Of a stretch of 46,214 bases of DNA, positions 33,584-41,506 are shown one piece after another. The notes below the pieces were generated by a model. The model ran no database searches. It was not told the DNA's origin and saw only the letters and a list, made by a program, of their open reading frames with translations. Numbering within the stretch: position 1 is the stretch's first letter; every line of letters begins with the position of its first letter. A program made the position numbers and the translations under genes. The stretch comes from Rhodospirillum sp. (GTDB taxonomy: Bacteria > Pseudomonadota > Alphaproteobacteria > Rhodospirillales > Rhodospirillaceae), in the NCBI GenBank assembly GCA_021741145.1, contig JAIOYK010000044.1, forward strand, positions 1 through 46,214, read 5' to 3'.

Positions 33584-35188
33584 TCAGGTCGAGGATTCCG
33601 ATCGTTCATCCTCGCGCTCCACGAGGTAGAGATCGGACTTCGCGGTGGCTCTTAACATACGCCCATTCCGTTCCTCGTCCTCGGCCATGTTTGTCCAGGC
33701 CCTGCGCAGCAGGCCACCCATCACTGGTGTTTCCAACGTGAAGCGATGGAACACCCCCTGGTGCCCCGAGGTTGACTGGTCCACGCCAGCGGCCGCCCGT
33801 TTCAGATGCCAGGCGGTCAGGGTAACCGTGTGGAGCAAGACCACCTGAGTGGTGACATTGGCGGTGAGCGAACCCGGGATTTCGAACCGAATAACATATT
33901 CTCCAGGAGTCTGGAGCCTGTAGTCATGGGGAGAGGCGAATTCGATCACCGGTTCGGGCTGGGCATCAATCTCATCGAGAACCAGTGTCGGCTCCGGGGT
34001 GACGGCGGTCTGGATCGACAACTGGGTGCCCATGGGAGCGTCCGCCTGGATGAGAACCTCCAGGACGAGAATTTCGCCCGGCACGGCGCTTTGGAGATTG
34101 TCCCGCTTGTCATCGACGAACCTAGCCGCGAGGAAGCGGCCAATCGTGCCCAAAGGCGCCTCGTTGGTCACTTGGTTGGGCGTGGTCGTCTGCGTCCTGA
34201 TTTCCGATATCGATTGAGATGCCTTGAGAAGGCTCGACGTATGTCCCGACAGGACCTCGTCGTTCCAGCCGTCGAGTTTCAAGACGGGATCCAGCCGAGG
34301 CCAGTCCACCAAGCTTGGAGCGACGGAGGGTCCTCCCAGATCCGTCTCGGACGCGGCAGGGACCGGGACGATGGGAACGGGGCCCACCAAACGCCTTGGC
34401 GTTTCCTCGGCCGGCAATTGATTGATAAAGGCGTCGCAGACGACGTTCGGAAAGCTGTCCATCACGACAAGCCCCTTCTCGATCCACAAGGCCCTCGTAC
34501 AAAGCTGGCGAACCAACTTGAGTTTGTGAGTGGCGAGCAGAACGATGCGTGTCTTGTCCTGCAACATCGCAATCAAGGCCGCCTGGAATTTCTCGCTGAA
34601 TTGTGGGTCGCCGGTCCGCGCCATCTCGTCAAGCAGAAGAATGGATGGATTCATCGCCAGGCCGAAGGAAAAGGAAAGGCGCGTATACATTCCAGCGGAA
34701 TACTTGTCGGCGGGCAAATCAATGAAATCCCCGGCGTCGGCGAAGTCGCATGCCTGTGCGATCAAAGCGTTGGCCCGGGCCTTATCGAGGCGGAATATCT
34801 CGGACAGCATCTGAAGATTGCGGCGTCCGGTGGCACGACCAAAGACGGGGGATTTGAGCTGGTTGAAAGAAAGAACCAAACCGGAACCCTCGATCTTGCC
34901 TTCGGAGGGCAGGGTCGCGCCCATGATCAGGTTGAGGAGCGTGGTTTTGCCCGACCCGTTGTTGCCGATAAGACCGATTACGTCGCCGGCCTTGGCCTCG
35001 AAAGTAATGTCCCGCAGGGCCCAGGAACGGTCGGAAACCTTGGGCCTGACGTCCTCTTCCTCGGCCTCGTCGGACGGCGCCAGTCCCTCGTCATCCTCAT
35101 CGTCCATCCCACGTTTCTTGTGAAGTGCATCGGCGATGCGCGAGGCGATATAGCGCTTTCTGACGTTGGACAGTCTCAGGAAGGTCAT
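33584..35188 (-). CDS. ABC polysaccharide exporter ATPase with C-terminal domain (Wzt-like)
   Basis: A 534-residue protein: MTFLRLSNVRKRYIA, an acidic insert of about 25 residues (from MDDEDDEGLAPSDEAEEED), then Walker A GLIGNNGSGKTTLLN, signature KYSAGMYTRLSFSFGL, Walker B ILLLDEMARTGDPQF and the switch LLATHKL. Residues of about 285-534 are a non-ATPase extension with beta-strand-rich character, in the place where Wzt ATPases carry a substrate-binding domain. Start at 35188 (35248 is an alternative) fits the first conserved strand. It is first in the ATPase-permease-GT operon. The acidic insertion before Walker A is unusual. Cargo specificity is inferred to be set by the C-terminal domain. 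Confidence 0.88.
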   Translation of the reverse strand: MTFLRLSNVRKRYIASRIADALHKKRGMDDEDDEGLAPSDEAEEEDVRPKVSDRSWALRDITFEAKAGDVIGLIGNNGSGKTTLLNLIMGATLPSEGKIEGSGLVLSFNQLKSPVFGRATGRRNLQMLSEIFRLDKARANALIAQACDFADAGDFIDLPADKYSAGMYTRLSFSFGLAMNPSILLLDEMARTGDPQFSEKFQAALIAMLQDKTRIVLLATHKLKLVRQLCTRALWIEKGLVVMDSFPNVVCDAFINQLPAEETPRRLVGPVPIVPVPAASETDLGGPSVAPSLVDWPRLDPVLKLDGWNDEVLSGHTSSLLKASQSISEIRTQTTTPNQVTNEAPLGTIGRFLAARFVDDKRDNLQSAVPGEILVLEVLIQADAPMGTQLSIQTAVTPEPTLVLDEIDAQPEPVIEFASPHDYRLQTPGEYVIRFEIPGSLTANVTTQVVLLHTVTLTAWHLKRAAAGVDQSTSGHQGVFHRFTLETPVMGGLLRRAWTNMAEDEERNGRMLRATAKSDLYLVEREDERSESST

Positions 35189-35248
35189 GGAACAACTTGA
35201 TTGCCGAGGGCCAGGGGTCGGTCGTCTCGTATCATCGGGGCGAGCCAA

Positions 35249-35832
35249 GCCTGGCGCATGGTAGACAGTGGTGGTTTCCGGTCGAACCGGTTCACGGCGT
35301 GCTTCGATCCGGCCAAAAGGCCCCGCGTGAAACGGGAAAACAAGAGCAAGGTATCATGTTCGACCAGGGTCACGGCCAACCTCGACGGGGTTTCTTCATC
35401 TCTTCCCGACTGGCGCCGGACCGTTGTCGATTCCCTTCTTGGGTGGCGGGTCACCCCTACCCCACGCCTACCCAAGGTGGGCTCGCCCGACTTATTGCAT
35501 ACACCCCGACGGCGGTCCAGGGGCTAAACGGTGGTCCGCTCTTTAATCATTTTCACCGCCTATAATTTTGGCGCGATGGGTGTCACGAAACACCCGGAGT
35601 CTCGAGGATATCATGGCCGATAATCGGATCGTTCCTTGGCTCTCCTCCCTGCACGCCCGTGACCCGTGGCAATCGATGCTGGCCGTGGATAGTGCTCGCC
35701 TCCTTCCAAAAACCTCCTGACATTCAGAATAAGTCTGGCCTGGCCCGCGCCGACCCAGACGGTTTTCCAAGACGCCACGAAGATCGACGCGAGCGACGCA
35801 AACTCCCTTTTTAGCATACCATCGGGGAGGCC
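35249..35832. other. Gap between the exporter ATPase and the class V aminotransferase
   Basis: No conserved gene is recognised. Contents that can be seen: a - strand 96-codon reading (35475-35185) whose stop overlaps the ATPase start as ATGA, low in family signal; an imperfect inverted repeat CTTGGGT (35438-35444) with ACCCAAG (35470-35476); TATAAT at 35561-35566; a perfect 6-bp hairpin GGGTGT-cacgaa-ACACCC at 35578-35595; and a small + strand ORF at 35613. The ATGA overlap makes the 96-codon reading worth a protein search, but composition gives no support. Confidence 0.4.
35613..35720 (+). CDS. Possible 35-residue small protein
   Basis: ATG at 35613 is preceded by GAGG at good spacing and by TATAAT about 47 nt upstream, and the reading MADNRIVPWLSSLHARDPWQ continues to a TGA at 35718. 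It contains three aromatic Trp/His-rich turns and no membrane span or signal. I do not recognise it. It may be a true small protein or the leftover 5' end of a lost gene, since the sequence after the stop stays open in another frame. Confidence 0.3.
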   Translation: MADNRIVPWLSSLHARDPWQSMLAVDSARLLPKTS

Positions 35833-36978
35833 TCAGCCCCCCTTCAGGGCGTCGGACAGGACCTCGATCAGGCGGTCCACGTCCTCGTCATCGTTGTAGA
35901 CATGGGGCGAGACCCGCAGGCGGCTGCCCCGCACGCTTAGCGACACCTTGGCCTCGCCGAGGCGCGCCGCCAAGGGACCCACCGCGACACCCTCGGGCAG
36001 TCTCAGTCCCAAAAGGTGGGGGGAGCGGATGCCCTTGACCGGGGCCGTGCAACCGAGAACTTCCGTTTCCGTCACAATGCGGTCCGTCAGATGCTCCCCA
36101 TAGGCGGAAATGGCGGTCGGGGTCCATGCGGACATCAACTCCATGGCGGCGATGGCCATGGGCATCAGGGCGAAGTTGGACCGCTCGCCCACGTCGAAGC
36201 GACGCGCGCCTGTATCCATGACGTCGGTGTAGTCCACCAGACGGGAGAAATCCCGGCTCCCTTCCCGGCAAATCCACCCTTCTTCCAGAGGCTGGCCATC
36301 CCGGTGACGGGGGGCGACGTAGAGGAACCCCATGGAATAGGGACCGAGCATCCACTTATAGGTGGCGGCCACGGCGAAATCCGGATCCACCTTAGCCGTG
36401 TCGAAGGGCATCGCGCCAAAGGATTGGGTGCCATCAATCACCAGCGCCGCGCCACTGGACCGGCAGGCCGCGCCGATCCGTTCCAGGTCCAACAGGCAAC
36501 CGTCGGACCAATGGGCCTGGGGAAGCGCGACAATTCCAACGCGATTATCCAATTGCTCCAAAACCGCCCTGGTCCAATTTCCATCGGCGCGACGGGCAAT
36601 GGTCAGCATCTCCCCCCCTTCGCGCGCGGCCTTCTTGCGCCAGGGATAGAGGTTGGAGGGGAATTGCTCTTCCAGCACCAGAATGCGCTGGCCGCGCTCC
36701 AGGGTCAGGTTCGCCGCCGCCACGGCGATACCATAGGACGCCGAGGGAACGACCGCGATTCCCTCGGCATCGGCGCCGGTCAAGCCCGCGTAGAGGGACC
36801 GGGCCTTGTCCACGGGATCGAAAAAGGCGTCGATTTTCACCTCCCAGGGCCGGGCCTTGGCCGCGACGCCCGCCTGACCCGCGGCCACCACGGAGGCCGG
36901 GAGCGGCCCCATGAAGGCGGCGTTGAGATAGGCCCTATCCCGGGGAAGATCGAAAAGATCCCGTTGGCAGGTGAGCAT
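35833..36978 (-). CDS. Class V aminotransferase-fold PLP enzyme
   Basis: A 381-residue protein of the class V aminotransferase/cysteine-desulfurase fold. Visible are AYLNAAFMGPLPASV at the N-terminus, VVPSASYGIAVAAANL (PLP phosphate pocket), IDGTQSFGAMPFD with ring-binding Asp182 and AATYKWMLGPYSMGFLYV with the PLP Lys208. No desulfurase active-site Cys loop is clear. It is transcribed divergently from a MocR-type regulator, a typical layout in which the regulator controls the neighbouring PLP enzyme. Substrate unknown; kynureninase- or isopenicillin-epimerase-like members share this fold. Confidence 0.85.
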   Translation of the reverse strand: MLTCQRDLFDLPRDRAYLNAAFMGPLPASVVAAGQAGVAAKARPWEVKIDAFFDPVDKARSLYAGLTGADAEGIAVVPSASYGIAVAAANLTLERGQRILVLEEQFPSNLYPWRKKAAREGGEMLTIARRADGNWTRAVLEQLDNRVGIVALPQAHWSDGCLLDLERIGAACRSSGAALVIDGTQSFGAMPFDTAKVDPDFAVAATYKWMLGPYSMGFLYVAPRHRDGQPLEEGWICREGSRDFSRLVDYTDVMDTGARRFDVGERSNFALMPMAIAAMELMSAWTPTAISAYGEHLTDRIVTETEVLGCTAPVKGIRSPHLLGLRLPEGVAVGPLAARLGEAKVSLSVRGSRLRVSPHVYNDDEDVDRLIEVLSDALKGG

Positions 36979-37040
36979 GAGAGGGTTCCATGAACGCGAG
37001 GGGAAGACAGGAAAACGTGGTTCCCTGGAATGCCTCTCGC

Positions 37041-37079
37041 ATTGTCCCCATGCAATCGATACATTGTCTCAAGGACAAT
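37041..37079. promoter_or_regulatory. ATTGTC repeats between divergent promoters (candidate MocR operator)
   Basis: In the 123-nt space between the class V aminotransferase and MocR genes, ATTGTC occurs at 37041-37046 and 37063-37068 (22 bp apart, two helical turns) and its inverse GACAAT at 37074-37079, forming ATTGTC-tcaag-GACAAT. MocR regulators are known to bind paired direct and inverted repeats next to their own promoters, so this is the likely operator. Confidence 0.55.
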
Positions 37080-37101
37080 TTCACCAACCAAAGGGGCGTC
37101 C

Positions 37102-38556
37102 ATGCCGAAAGTCACCGCCTCGCGGACCCGGACCACTCCCGAGACTCTCCGGGAGACGACCGCCTGGATACCCGATCTGGAAGAAGGTCGCCGTCCCCTT
37201 CACCGGGCCATCGCCGAAGCCCTGGAAGCGGCCATCGCCTCGGGCGCCCTGCCACCGGGCGCGCGCCTGCCGCCACAACGGGATTTGGCCTGGCGTCTGA
37301 AAGTCAACCTGGCCACGGTCAGCCGCGCCTATGCCCTGGCCCGGGAGCGGGGCCTGGTGGGCGGCGAGGTTGGCCGGGGAACCTTCGTCCTGGGGGAAAG
37401 CGCCTCCGCGGGGATGGCCCCTTGGCCACCACAAACGGATGGGGAGGGCACCGCCGACGGGCCCGTCGACTTGGCCAATACCCATCCCGCCCCGGTCGCT
37501 GGTCCGGCGGAAGTCGCCGCCGCCGCCCGGGTCCTGGTGGAGGCGGGCACCGGGATCTTCGCCTACCAACCCGATACCGCCGCCCGGGGGCACCGGGCTC
37601 AAGCCGCCCACTGGCTCCAGGACCTTGGTGTTCCCGCCGACACCGAATCGGTCCTTCTGTCCACGGGCGCGCTGAATGGGGTTCTGGCGGCCCTGATGGC
37701 CCTGGGTCGCCCCGGGGACGTGGTCCTGACCGAGGCCCTGACCTCGCCCGCCTTCAAGGGCATGGCCGCCCTTCTGGGATTGCGGTTGGTCGGCGTCCCA
37801 ACGGACGACCAGGGCTTGATCCCGGAATCCCTGGCGGAGGTGCTCAAACGGGAACCAGGGGCGAAAATTCTCCTGACCGTTCCCGATCTGCACAATCCCA
37901 CCGGCGCGACCTTGAGCGCCGAGCGGCGGCATGCCGTGATCACCCTGGCCGAATCCAAGGACCTCACGATCATCGAGGACGCGGTCTATGCCCCCTTGCC
38001 CGCGAAGCCCCTCCCCGCCCTGAAAGCCCTGGCCCCGGATCGGGTGGTCCATGTGACCAGCCTGTCGAAGATCGGCTTGCCCGGCCTACGCTGCGGCATG
38101 GTGGTTCCCCCGCCCCGGCGGCGGGAGGCGATCCTGGCCGCCCTGCGGGTTTCCTGTTGGATGGCGCCGCCGCCCCTGGCCGCGGTGGCCGCCCGATGGA
38201 TCGAGGATGGCACCGTGGCCCGGCTAACCGAAGCCCAACGCGTCGCGGTCCTCTCTCGTCGGGCCATCGCCGCCCAGGCCCTCGGCTCCTTGACACCAAG
38301 TCCCGTCCCGCCGGGGGCCGCCTTTCTTTGGCTGCGGTTGCCCAAGGGCTGGCGGGGCGATACCTTCGCCCATGCCCTCCGCCACCGGGGCGTCATGGTC
38401 ACCCCGGGAGAGGCCTTCGCCGTGGATCAAGCCCATGCCTGCCAGGGCGTGCGTCTCTGCCTTGGCGCGCCGTCGGAGGCGCGGCTGGAGTCGGCCTTGA
38501 GAGAGGTCCGGACCCTTCTGTCGGAAAGTCCGGAACGCTTGGCGGTTTTCCTCTGA
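37102..38556 (+). CDS. MocR-type (GntR wHTH + aminotransferase) regulator
   Basis: A 484-residue protein. An N-terminal GntR winged helix (PLHRAIAEALEAAIASGALP, then LPPQRDLAWRLKVNLATVSR, about residues 31-75) is fused to a class I aminotransferase-fold domain with LTVPDLHNPTGATLS, IIEDAVYAPLP and the PLP-binding Lys323 in HVTSLSKIGLPGLRCGM. Family knowledge: MocR regulators sense PLP or PLP-aldimines and control neighbouring genes. The start at 37102 has AAGGGG 6 nt upstream; a longer reading from 37030 lacks support. The divergent class V aminotransferase gene and ATTGTC repeats between them make it the likely target. Confidence 0.9.
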   Translation: MPKVTASRTRTTPETLRETTAWIPDLEEGRRPLHRAIAEALEAAIASGALPPGARLPPQRDLAWRLKVNLATVSRAYALARERGLVGGEVGRGTFVLGESASAGMAPWPPQTDGEGTADGPVDLANTHPAPVAGPAEVAAAARVLVEAGTGIFAYQPDTAARGHRAQAAHWLQDLGVPADTESVLLSTGALNGVLAALMALGRPGDVVLTEALTSPAFKGMAALLGLRLVGVPTDDQGLIPESLAEVLKREPGAKILLTVPDLHNPTGATLSAERRHAVITLAESKDLTIIEDAVYAPLPAKPLPALKALAPDRVVHVTSLSKIGLPGLRCGMVVPPPRRREAILAALRVSCWMAPPPLAAVAARWIEDGTVARLTEAQRVAVLSRRAIAAQALGSLTPSPVPPGAAFLWLRLPKGWRGDTFAHALRHRGVMVTPGEAFAVDQAHACQGVRLCLGAPSEARLESALREVRTLLSESPERLAVFL

Positions 38557-38566
38557 TGCTCTATTT

Positions 38567-38580
38567 GAAGGGATCCCTTC
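38567..38580. repeat. 14-bp perfect palindrome after the MocR gene
   Basis: GAAGGGATCCCTTC lies 11 nt past the MocR stop and 23 nt before the TTG start of the next gene. It is self-complementary with no loop, so more like a protein-binding site than a terminator; no T-run follows. Confidence 0.45.
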
Positions 38581-38602
38581 TCCCCCGCATGGAGTCTCTC
38601 CC

Positions 38603-38932
38603 TTGCCCCCCACCGAGATTTATCTGTGCAAACCCGGCCAGGCCATGAAGGAGGGCCAACTGGTCCACGCCGACATCGCCGACCGGGAGGACGCCAAATC
38701 CGACGCGGAACGCCGCCTCGCGACAAACCCCGGGCTGGCGAAAATCGCCTACTACCACGTCAAGGAAGACGGCACCTTCCGCATGATCCATTCCCAGACC
38801 AATTCCAACGTGAAGGTTCCGGCCAAGGCCACCGCGGCGGCGGTCCCTCCCCGGCGCGTCCAGGCCAAGGCTAAACCAAAACCAAAACCCAAGGGCATCT
38901 GGGCGAAATTCAGGCACTGGCTGAACACGTAG
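38603..38932 (+). CDS. Small basic protein, Lys/Pro-rich tail (hypothetical)
   Basis: A 109-residue protein on a TTG start with GGAG 8 nt upstream; the first in-frame ATG would start at residue 15. The N-terminal part (TEIYLCKPGQAMKEGQLVHA and KIAYYHVKEDGTFRMIHS) looks folded; the C-terminal ~35 residues form an Ala/Lys/Pro tail (KAKPKPKPKGIWAKFRHWL) suitable for nucleic acid or membrane contact. I do not recognise a family. It is convergent with the pseudopilin-like gene 32 nt away. Confidence 0.6.
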   Translation: MPPTEIYLCKPGQAMKEGQLVHADIADREDAKSDAERRLATNPGLAKIAYYHVKEDGTFRMIHSQTNSNVKVPAKATAAAVPPRRVQAKAKPKPKPKGIWAKFRHWLNT

Positions 38933-38964
38933 TCTTCCAAGGGGGCCACCCTCGGAATCTTCCC

Positions 38965-39657
38965 TCAGGGGGGAGCCCCCACGCGCACCAAATCGTCGAA
39001 AAGATCGCCCGCGGTTGGATCCAAAACATGGGGGGCGCTCCGGAACAAGGCCGGATCGGTGTCCAACCCCCGACCCAGGTTCTCGATTTCGCCGATGCCG
39101 GAAGGATTGGGCAACCTGTCCCCGGAGGCCATCGTTGCCCCCGCGCCGTTGGCCCCATGACTGACCAGAACCCAGGCCAACCCGATCTCCCGCCGGGCCG
39201 GAGCGCCCGGATCCCCCGCTTCCAGGGTCAGGTCCCCGGTCGCGCCAGCCACCCAGGCTTCGGCCTGTGTCAGGGACACCGTCACCGCGTAGGTCACCAT
39301 GCGCCCCCAGGAGTCCCGGGCCAGGGTCACGGGCAGGCCGAGCGCGCGATGGGGAACAAAGCCAATGGCCACGACCCCATCCTCGGCGCACGTCCCCTCG
39401 GCGCCGGACGCATCCTCGGCCGGACAGGGCAAACGGCCCTCCACCGCGCCATGGGCGGCCAGGGCCCGGCCCACCCGCGCCAAACGGCGGTGGGTTTCCT
39501 TGGCGTCCTTGAGCTGGATGGGCGCGCCGGGCGCCATTTGGGCAAGGAGGAGAAGGCCTCCGGCGATCGCCAGGAGAAGCGCCACGGCGACCGTGGCGAA
39601 ACCAGGCCGGCGGGGCGGAGCCCCATGCGTTCCACAGGCGGAAGACACGGCCGTCAC
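38965..39657 (-). CDS. Pseudopilin-like secreted/membrane protein
   Basis: A 230-residue protein. A basic N-terminus (HGAPPRRPGFATVAVALLL) leads into one hydrophobic helix, as in prepilin-type proteins where cleavage precedes Phe; the usual Glu at position 5 is not seen. The remaining globular part has GRLPCPAEDASGAEGTCAED, GFVPHRALGLPVTLARDSWG and a YAV strand, a pattern found in pilin-like proteins whose head carries a Cys pair. No other pilus genes lie nearby. The start overlaps the DUF167 stop by ATGA. Confidence 0.6.
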   Translation of the reverse strand: MTAVSSACGTHGAPPRRPGFATVAVALLLAIAGGLLLLAQMAPGAPIQLKDAKETHRRLARVGRALAAHGAVEGRLPCPAEDASGAEGTCAEDGVVAIGFVPHRALGLPVTLARDSWGRMVTYAVTVSLTQAEAWVAGATGDLTLEAGDPGAPARREIGLAWVLVSHGANGAGATMASGDRLPNPSGIGEIENLGRGLDTDPALFRSAPHVLDPTAGDLFDDLVRVGAPP

Positions 39658-39977
39658 AGGCGGGGAAGGGCGGCGATCAGGGGATCCAGACGCGCCCGCA
39701 AGGCACCGGGGTCACCTTCCACCAGCAAGACCTTGCGCCGGTCCGTCTGCCCCTGAACGACGTTCAACGTGCCCTTGGGCAGCTTCCAGCTTTTGGCGAG
39801 GAGTTTCACCAAGGCGGCGTTGGCCTTGCCGTTTTCCGGCACCGCGGTGACCGAGACCTTGAGAACCGCGCTTCCATCGGCCTCGGCGGTCACGCCAACC
39901 AGAGCATCCCGGCTGGCCTTCGGTGTCAACCTGAGGGCCAACCAAAGGCCGTCGGGCCGGTTGGACAGGGGGTCCAC
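39654..39977 (-). CDS. yggU: DUF167 (YggU-like) protein
   Basis: A 107-residue protein with the DUF167 pattern LRLTPKASRDALVGVTAEAD, then VTAVPENGKANAALVKLLAK and LNVVQGQTDRRKVLLVEG. Function in bacteria is unknown. It follows the YggT gene by 15 nt on this strand; yggT-yggU pairing is common in Proteobacteria, which supports both calls. Confidence 0.9.
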   Translation of the reverse strand: MDPLSNRPDGLWLALRLTPKASRDALVGVTAEADGSAVLKVSVTAVPENGKANAALVKLLAKSWKLPKGTLNVVQGQTDRRKVLLVEGDPGALRARLDPLIAALPRL

Positions 39978-39992
39978 GGCCCGGATCCGCCC

Positions 39993-40295
39993 CTAGAACG
40001 CGCCGCGCATCAGCAATTGGGCGAGCACGTTCTGAACGAAATAAAGCAGGAGGATCAGGATGATGGGAGAAATATCGATCCCCCCCAAATCCGGCAGGAC
40101 CCGGCGAATCGGTCGCAGGGCCGGTTCGGTGATCCGATGGAGGAAATCCCCGACCATATAGACGAACCGGTTGCTGGTATTGATCACATTGAAGGTGACC
40201 AGCCAGCTCAACACCGCGGACGCGATCAGCATCCACACATAGATGTTAATGGCCATCAAAATAATCTGGACCAGCGGAATCAGAATGACATCCAT
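39993..40295 (-). CDS. yggT: YggT family membrane protein
   Basis: A 100-residue protein with two long hydrophobic segments separated by DFLHRITEPALRPIRRVLPD, the conserved loop of YggT (P-x-R-x-x-P), and the second span SPIILILLLYFVQNVLAQLL. YggT proteins are linked to membrane or osmotic functions in several bacteria. First gene of the yggT-DUF167-pseudopilin-like operon. Confidence 0.92.
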   Translation of the reverse strand: MDVILIPLVQIILMAINIYVWMLIASAVLSWLVTFNVINTSNRFVYMVGDFLHRITEPALRPIRRVLPDLGGIDISPIILILLLYFVQNVLAQLLMRGAF

Positions 40296-40425
40296 GGGGC
40301 GCTTTCCGGCAGTGAACGAGGGTTAAAAGGCGTCCTGAATTTAGGGCCTGGAAGGGTTTGGCGCAAGAACGGCGCGTCCTGGACGACACCCCGAACAAAA
40401 AGCCTGGATCCAGCGCGCTTTCGCC

Positions 40426-40454
40426 TTGACAGCCACCCGGCCCGCGGCCAATAT
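40426..40454 (+). promoter_or_regulatory. Promoter of the tRNA-Ala gene
   Basis: A perfect TTGACA at 40426-40431 and a weak -10 CAATAT at 40449-40454, spaced 17 bp, sit 12 nt before the tRNA 5' end. Confidence 0.6.
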
Positions 40455-40466
40455 CCGCGCCCTATC

Positions 40467-40542
<76 letters not shown>

Positions 40543-40550
40543 GATAGAAA

Positions 40551-40580
40551 ACCCGCTTCGCAACGCGAGGCGGGTTTTTT
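40551..40580 (+). terminator. Rho-independent terminator of the tRNA-Ala gene
   Basis: CCCGCTTCGC and GCGAGGCGGG pair as a ten-base stem with loop AAC, followed by TTTTTT. It starts 10 nt after the CCA end. Confidence 0.9.
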
Positions 40581-40652
40581 ATGCACGCTGTCCGACACTC
40601 CCACCCAAGCCCGCCTTTACCGCCCCCCCTCCTTGCGAACGGGACACGCGCC

Positions 40653-41372
40653 TCAGGCTTGTCGGCGCAATGTAATTTCGTAGCTGTAGTGCTCGGCGGG
40701 CAGGACGCTGAGGGTGATAATCTGTGTATTCCCATCACCGTCCCGGTACTGGCGCCGCAGCTCAAGCGCATTGCTTGCTGGCGTAACCCCCAGAGCCTCC
40801 GCCTGATCCTCGGGGACGGGCACGGCTCTGATTGATTGGCGGATTTCGTGGATTACAACGTCATGGCGTTCCTCCAGAAGCGCATAAACCAAGCCGGGAT
40901 AGTCGGACACCTCCTCCGCGATATCGGCATATTTTTCGGTGAGATAAATATCGGTCCAGCCGACGGGAACCTCCTGCCCTTCGATATGGCGGGTCTGGCG
41001 GATCAGGATCCAGCGCCGACCGGGTCTGTCCCCCAGGCGTGACGCGAGCCTTTCATCCGCGACCAGGGGATAGATGTCGCGGACCCGACGCCAGGACGGA
41101 CCCGCGAACTGCATCAGATTGCCGGTCGCGGACATGGAATGCACATAGGTGGGGGGTGGCTCGGTCGAAAGCACTCGGGTCGCCGCGCCCTGTCTGCGTT
41201 CGATCAGTCCGAGTTTCTCGAGCTGGGCCATCGCCCCTCGGATGGTGGAGCGGCTTGCGCCAAATTTTTCGCAGAGCACCGTTTCACTGGGCATGGCATC
41301 CCCGACTCGAAAAGAGCCCGACTTCAATTCAGCCATGATTTTCGCCGCGACCTCCGGATAACGCTTTTTCAT
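40653..41372 (-). CDS. GntR/UTRA-family transcriptional regulator
   Basis: A 239-residue HutC-type regulator: GntR winged helix (MPSETVLCEKFGASRSTIRG, residues about 27-46, and the wing GLIERRQGAATRV) followed by a UTRA ligand-binding domain (VGWTDIYLTEKYADIAEEV, ALELRRQYRDGDGNTQIITL). It diverges from the TRAP transporter operon, with two overlapping palindromes between them, so it most likely represses that operon until the transported compound or a metabolite binds. Confidence 0.9.
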   Translation of the reverse strand: MKKRYPEVAAKIMAELKSGSFRVGDAMPSETVLCEKFGASRSTIRGAMAQLEKLGLIERRQGAATRVLSTEPPPTYVHSMSATGNLMQFAGPSWRRVRDIYPLVADERLASRLGDRPGRRWILIRQTRHIEGQEVPVGWTDIYLTEKYADIAEEVSDYPGLVYALLEERHDVVIHEIRQSIRAVPVPEDQAEALGVTPASNALELRRQYRDGDGNTQIITLSVLPAEHYSYEITLRRQA

Positions 41373-41453
41373 TTCATCCGTCTTTTCATCATCTTACGGG
41401 AAAGCCGTCAGTGCCTGCTTGACCTGTTCCCTATCATGCCTCAACGTATCCGC

Positions 41454-41478
41454 ATAAGTCAACTTATTCGAACAAGTT
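41454..41478. promoter_or_regulatory. Overlapping palindromes, candidate GntR operator
   Basis: ATAAGT-ca-ACTTAT (41454-41467) is a perfect palindrome. It overlaps the 18-bp AACTTATTCGAACAAGTT (41461-41478), palindromic but for one pair. Both lie 28-53 bp before the TRAP start and in the shared intergenic region of the divergent regulator. Confidence 0.6.
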
Positions 41479-41506
41479 TGGCGAAGAAAATTAGAGGGAG
41501 GATCAG

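Noticed and set aside
33806-35200. 464-codon + strand reading opposite the exporter ATPase
   Set aside because: The - strand carries Walker A, signature and Walker B; this is its shadow.
35185-35475. 96-codon - strand reading ending in ATGA overlap with the exporter ATPase start
   Set aside because: Overlap is suggestive but composition and lack of motifs do not support a gene; kept only as a note in the gap entry.
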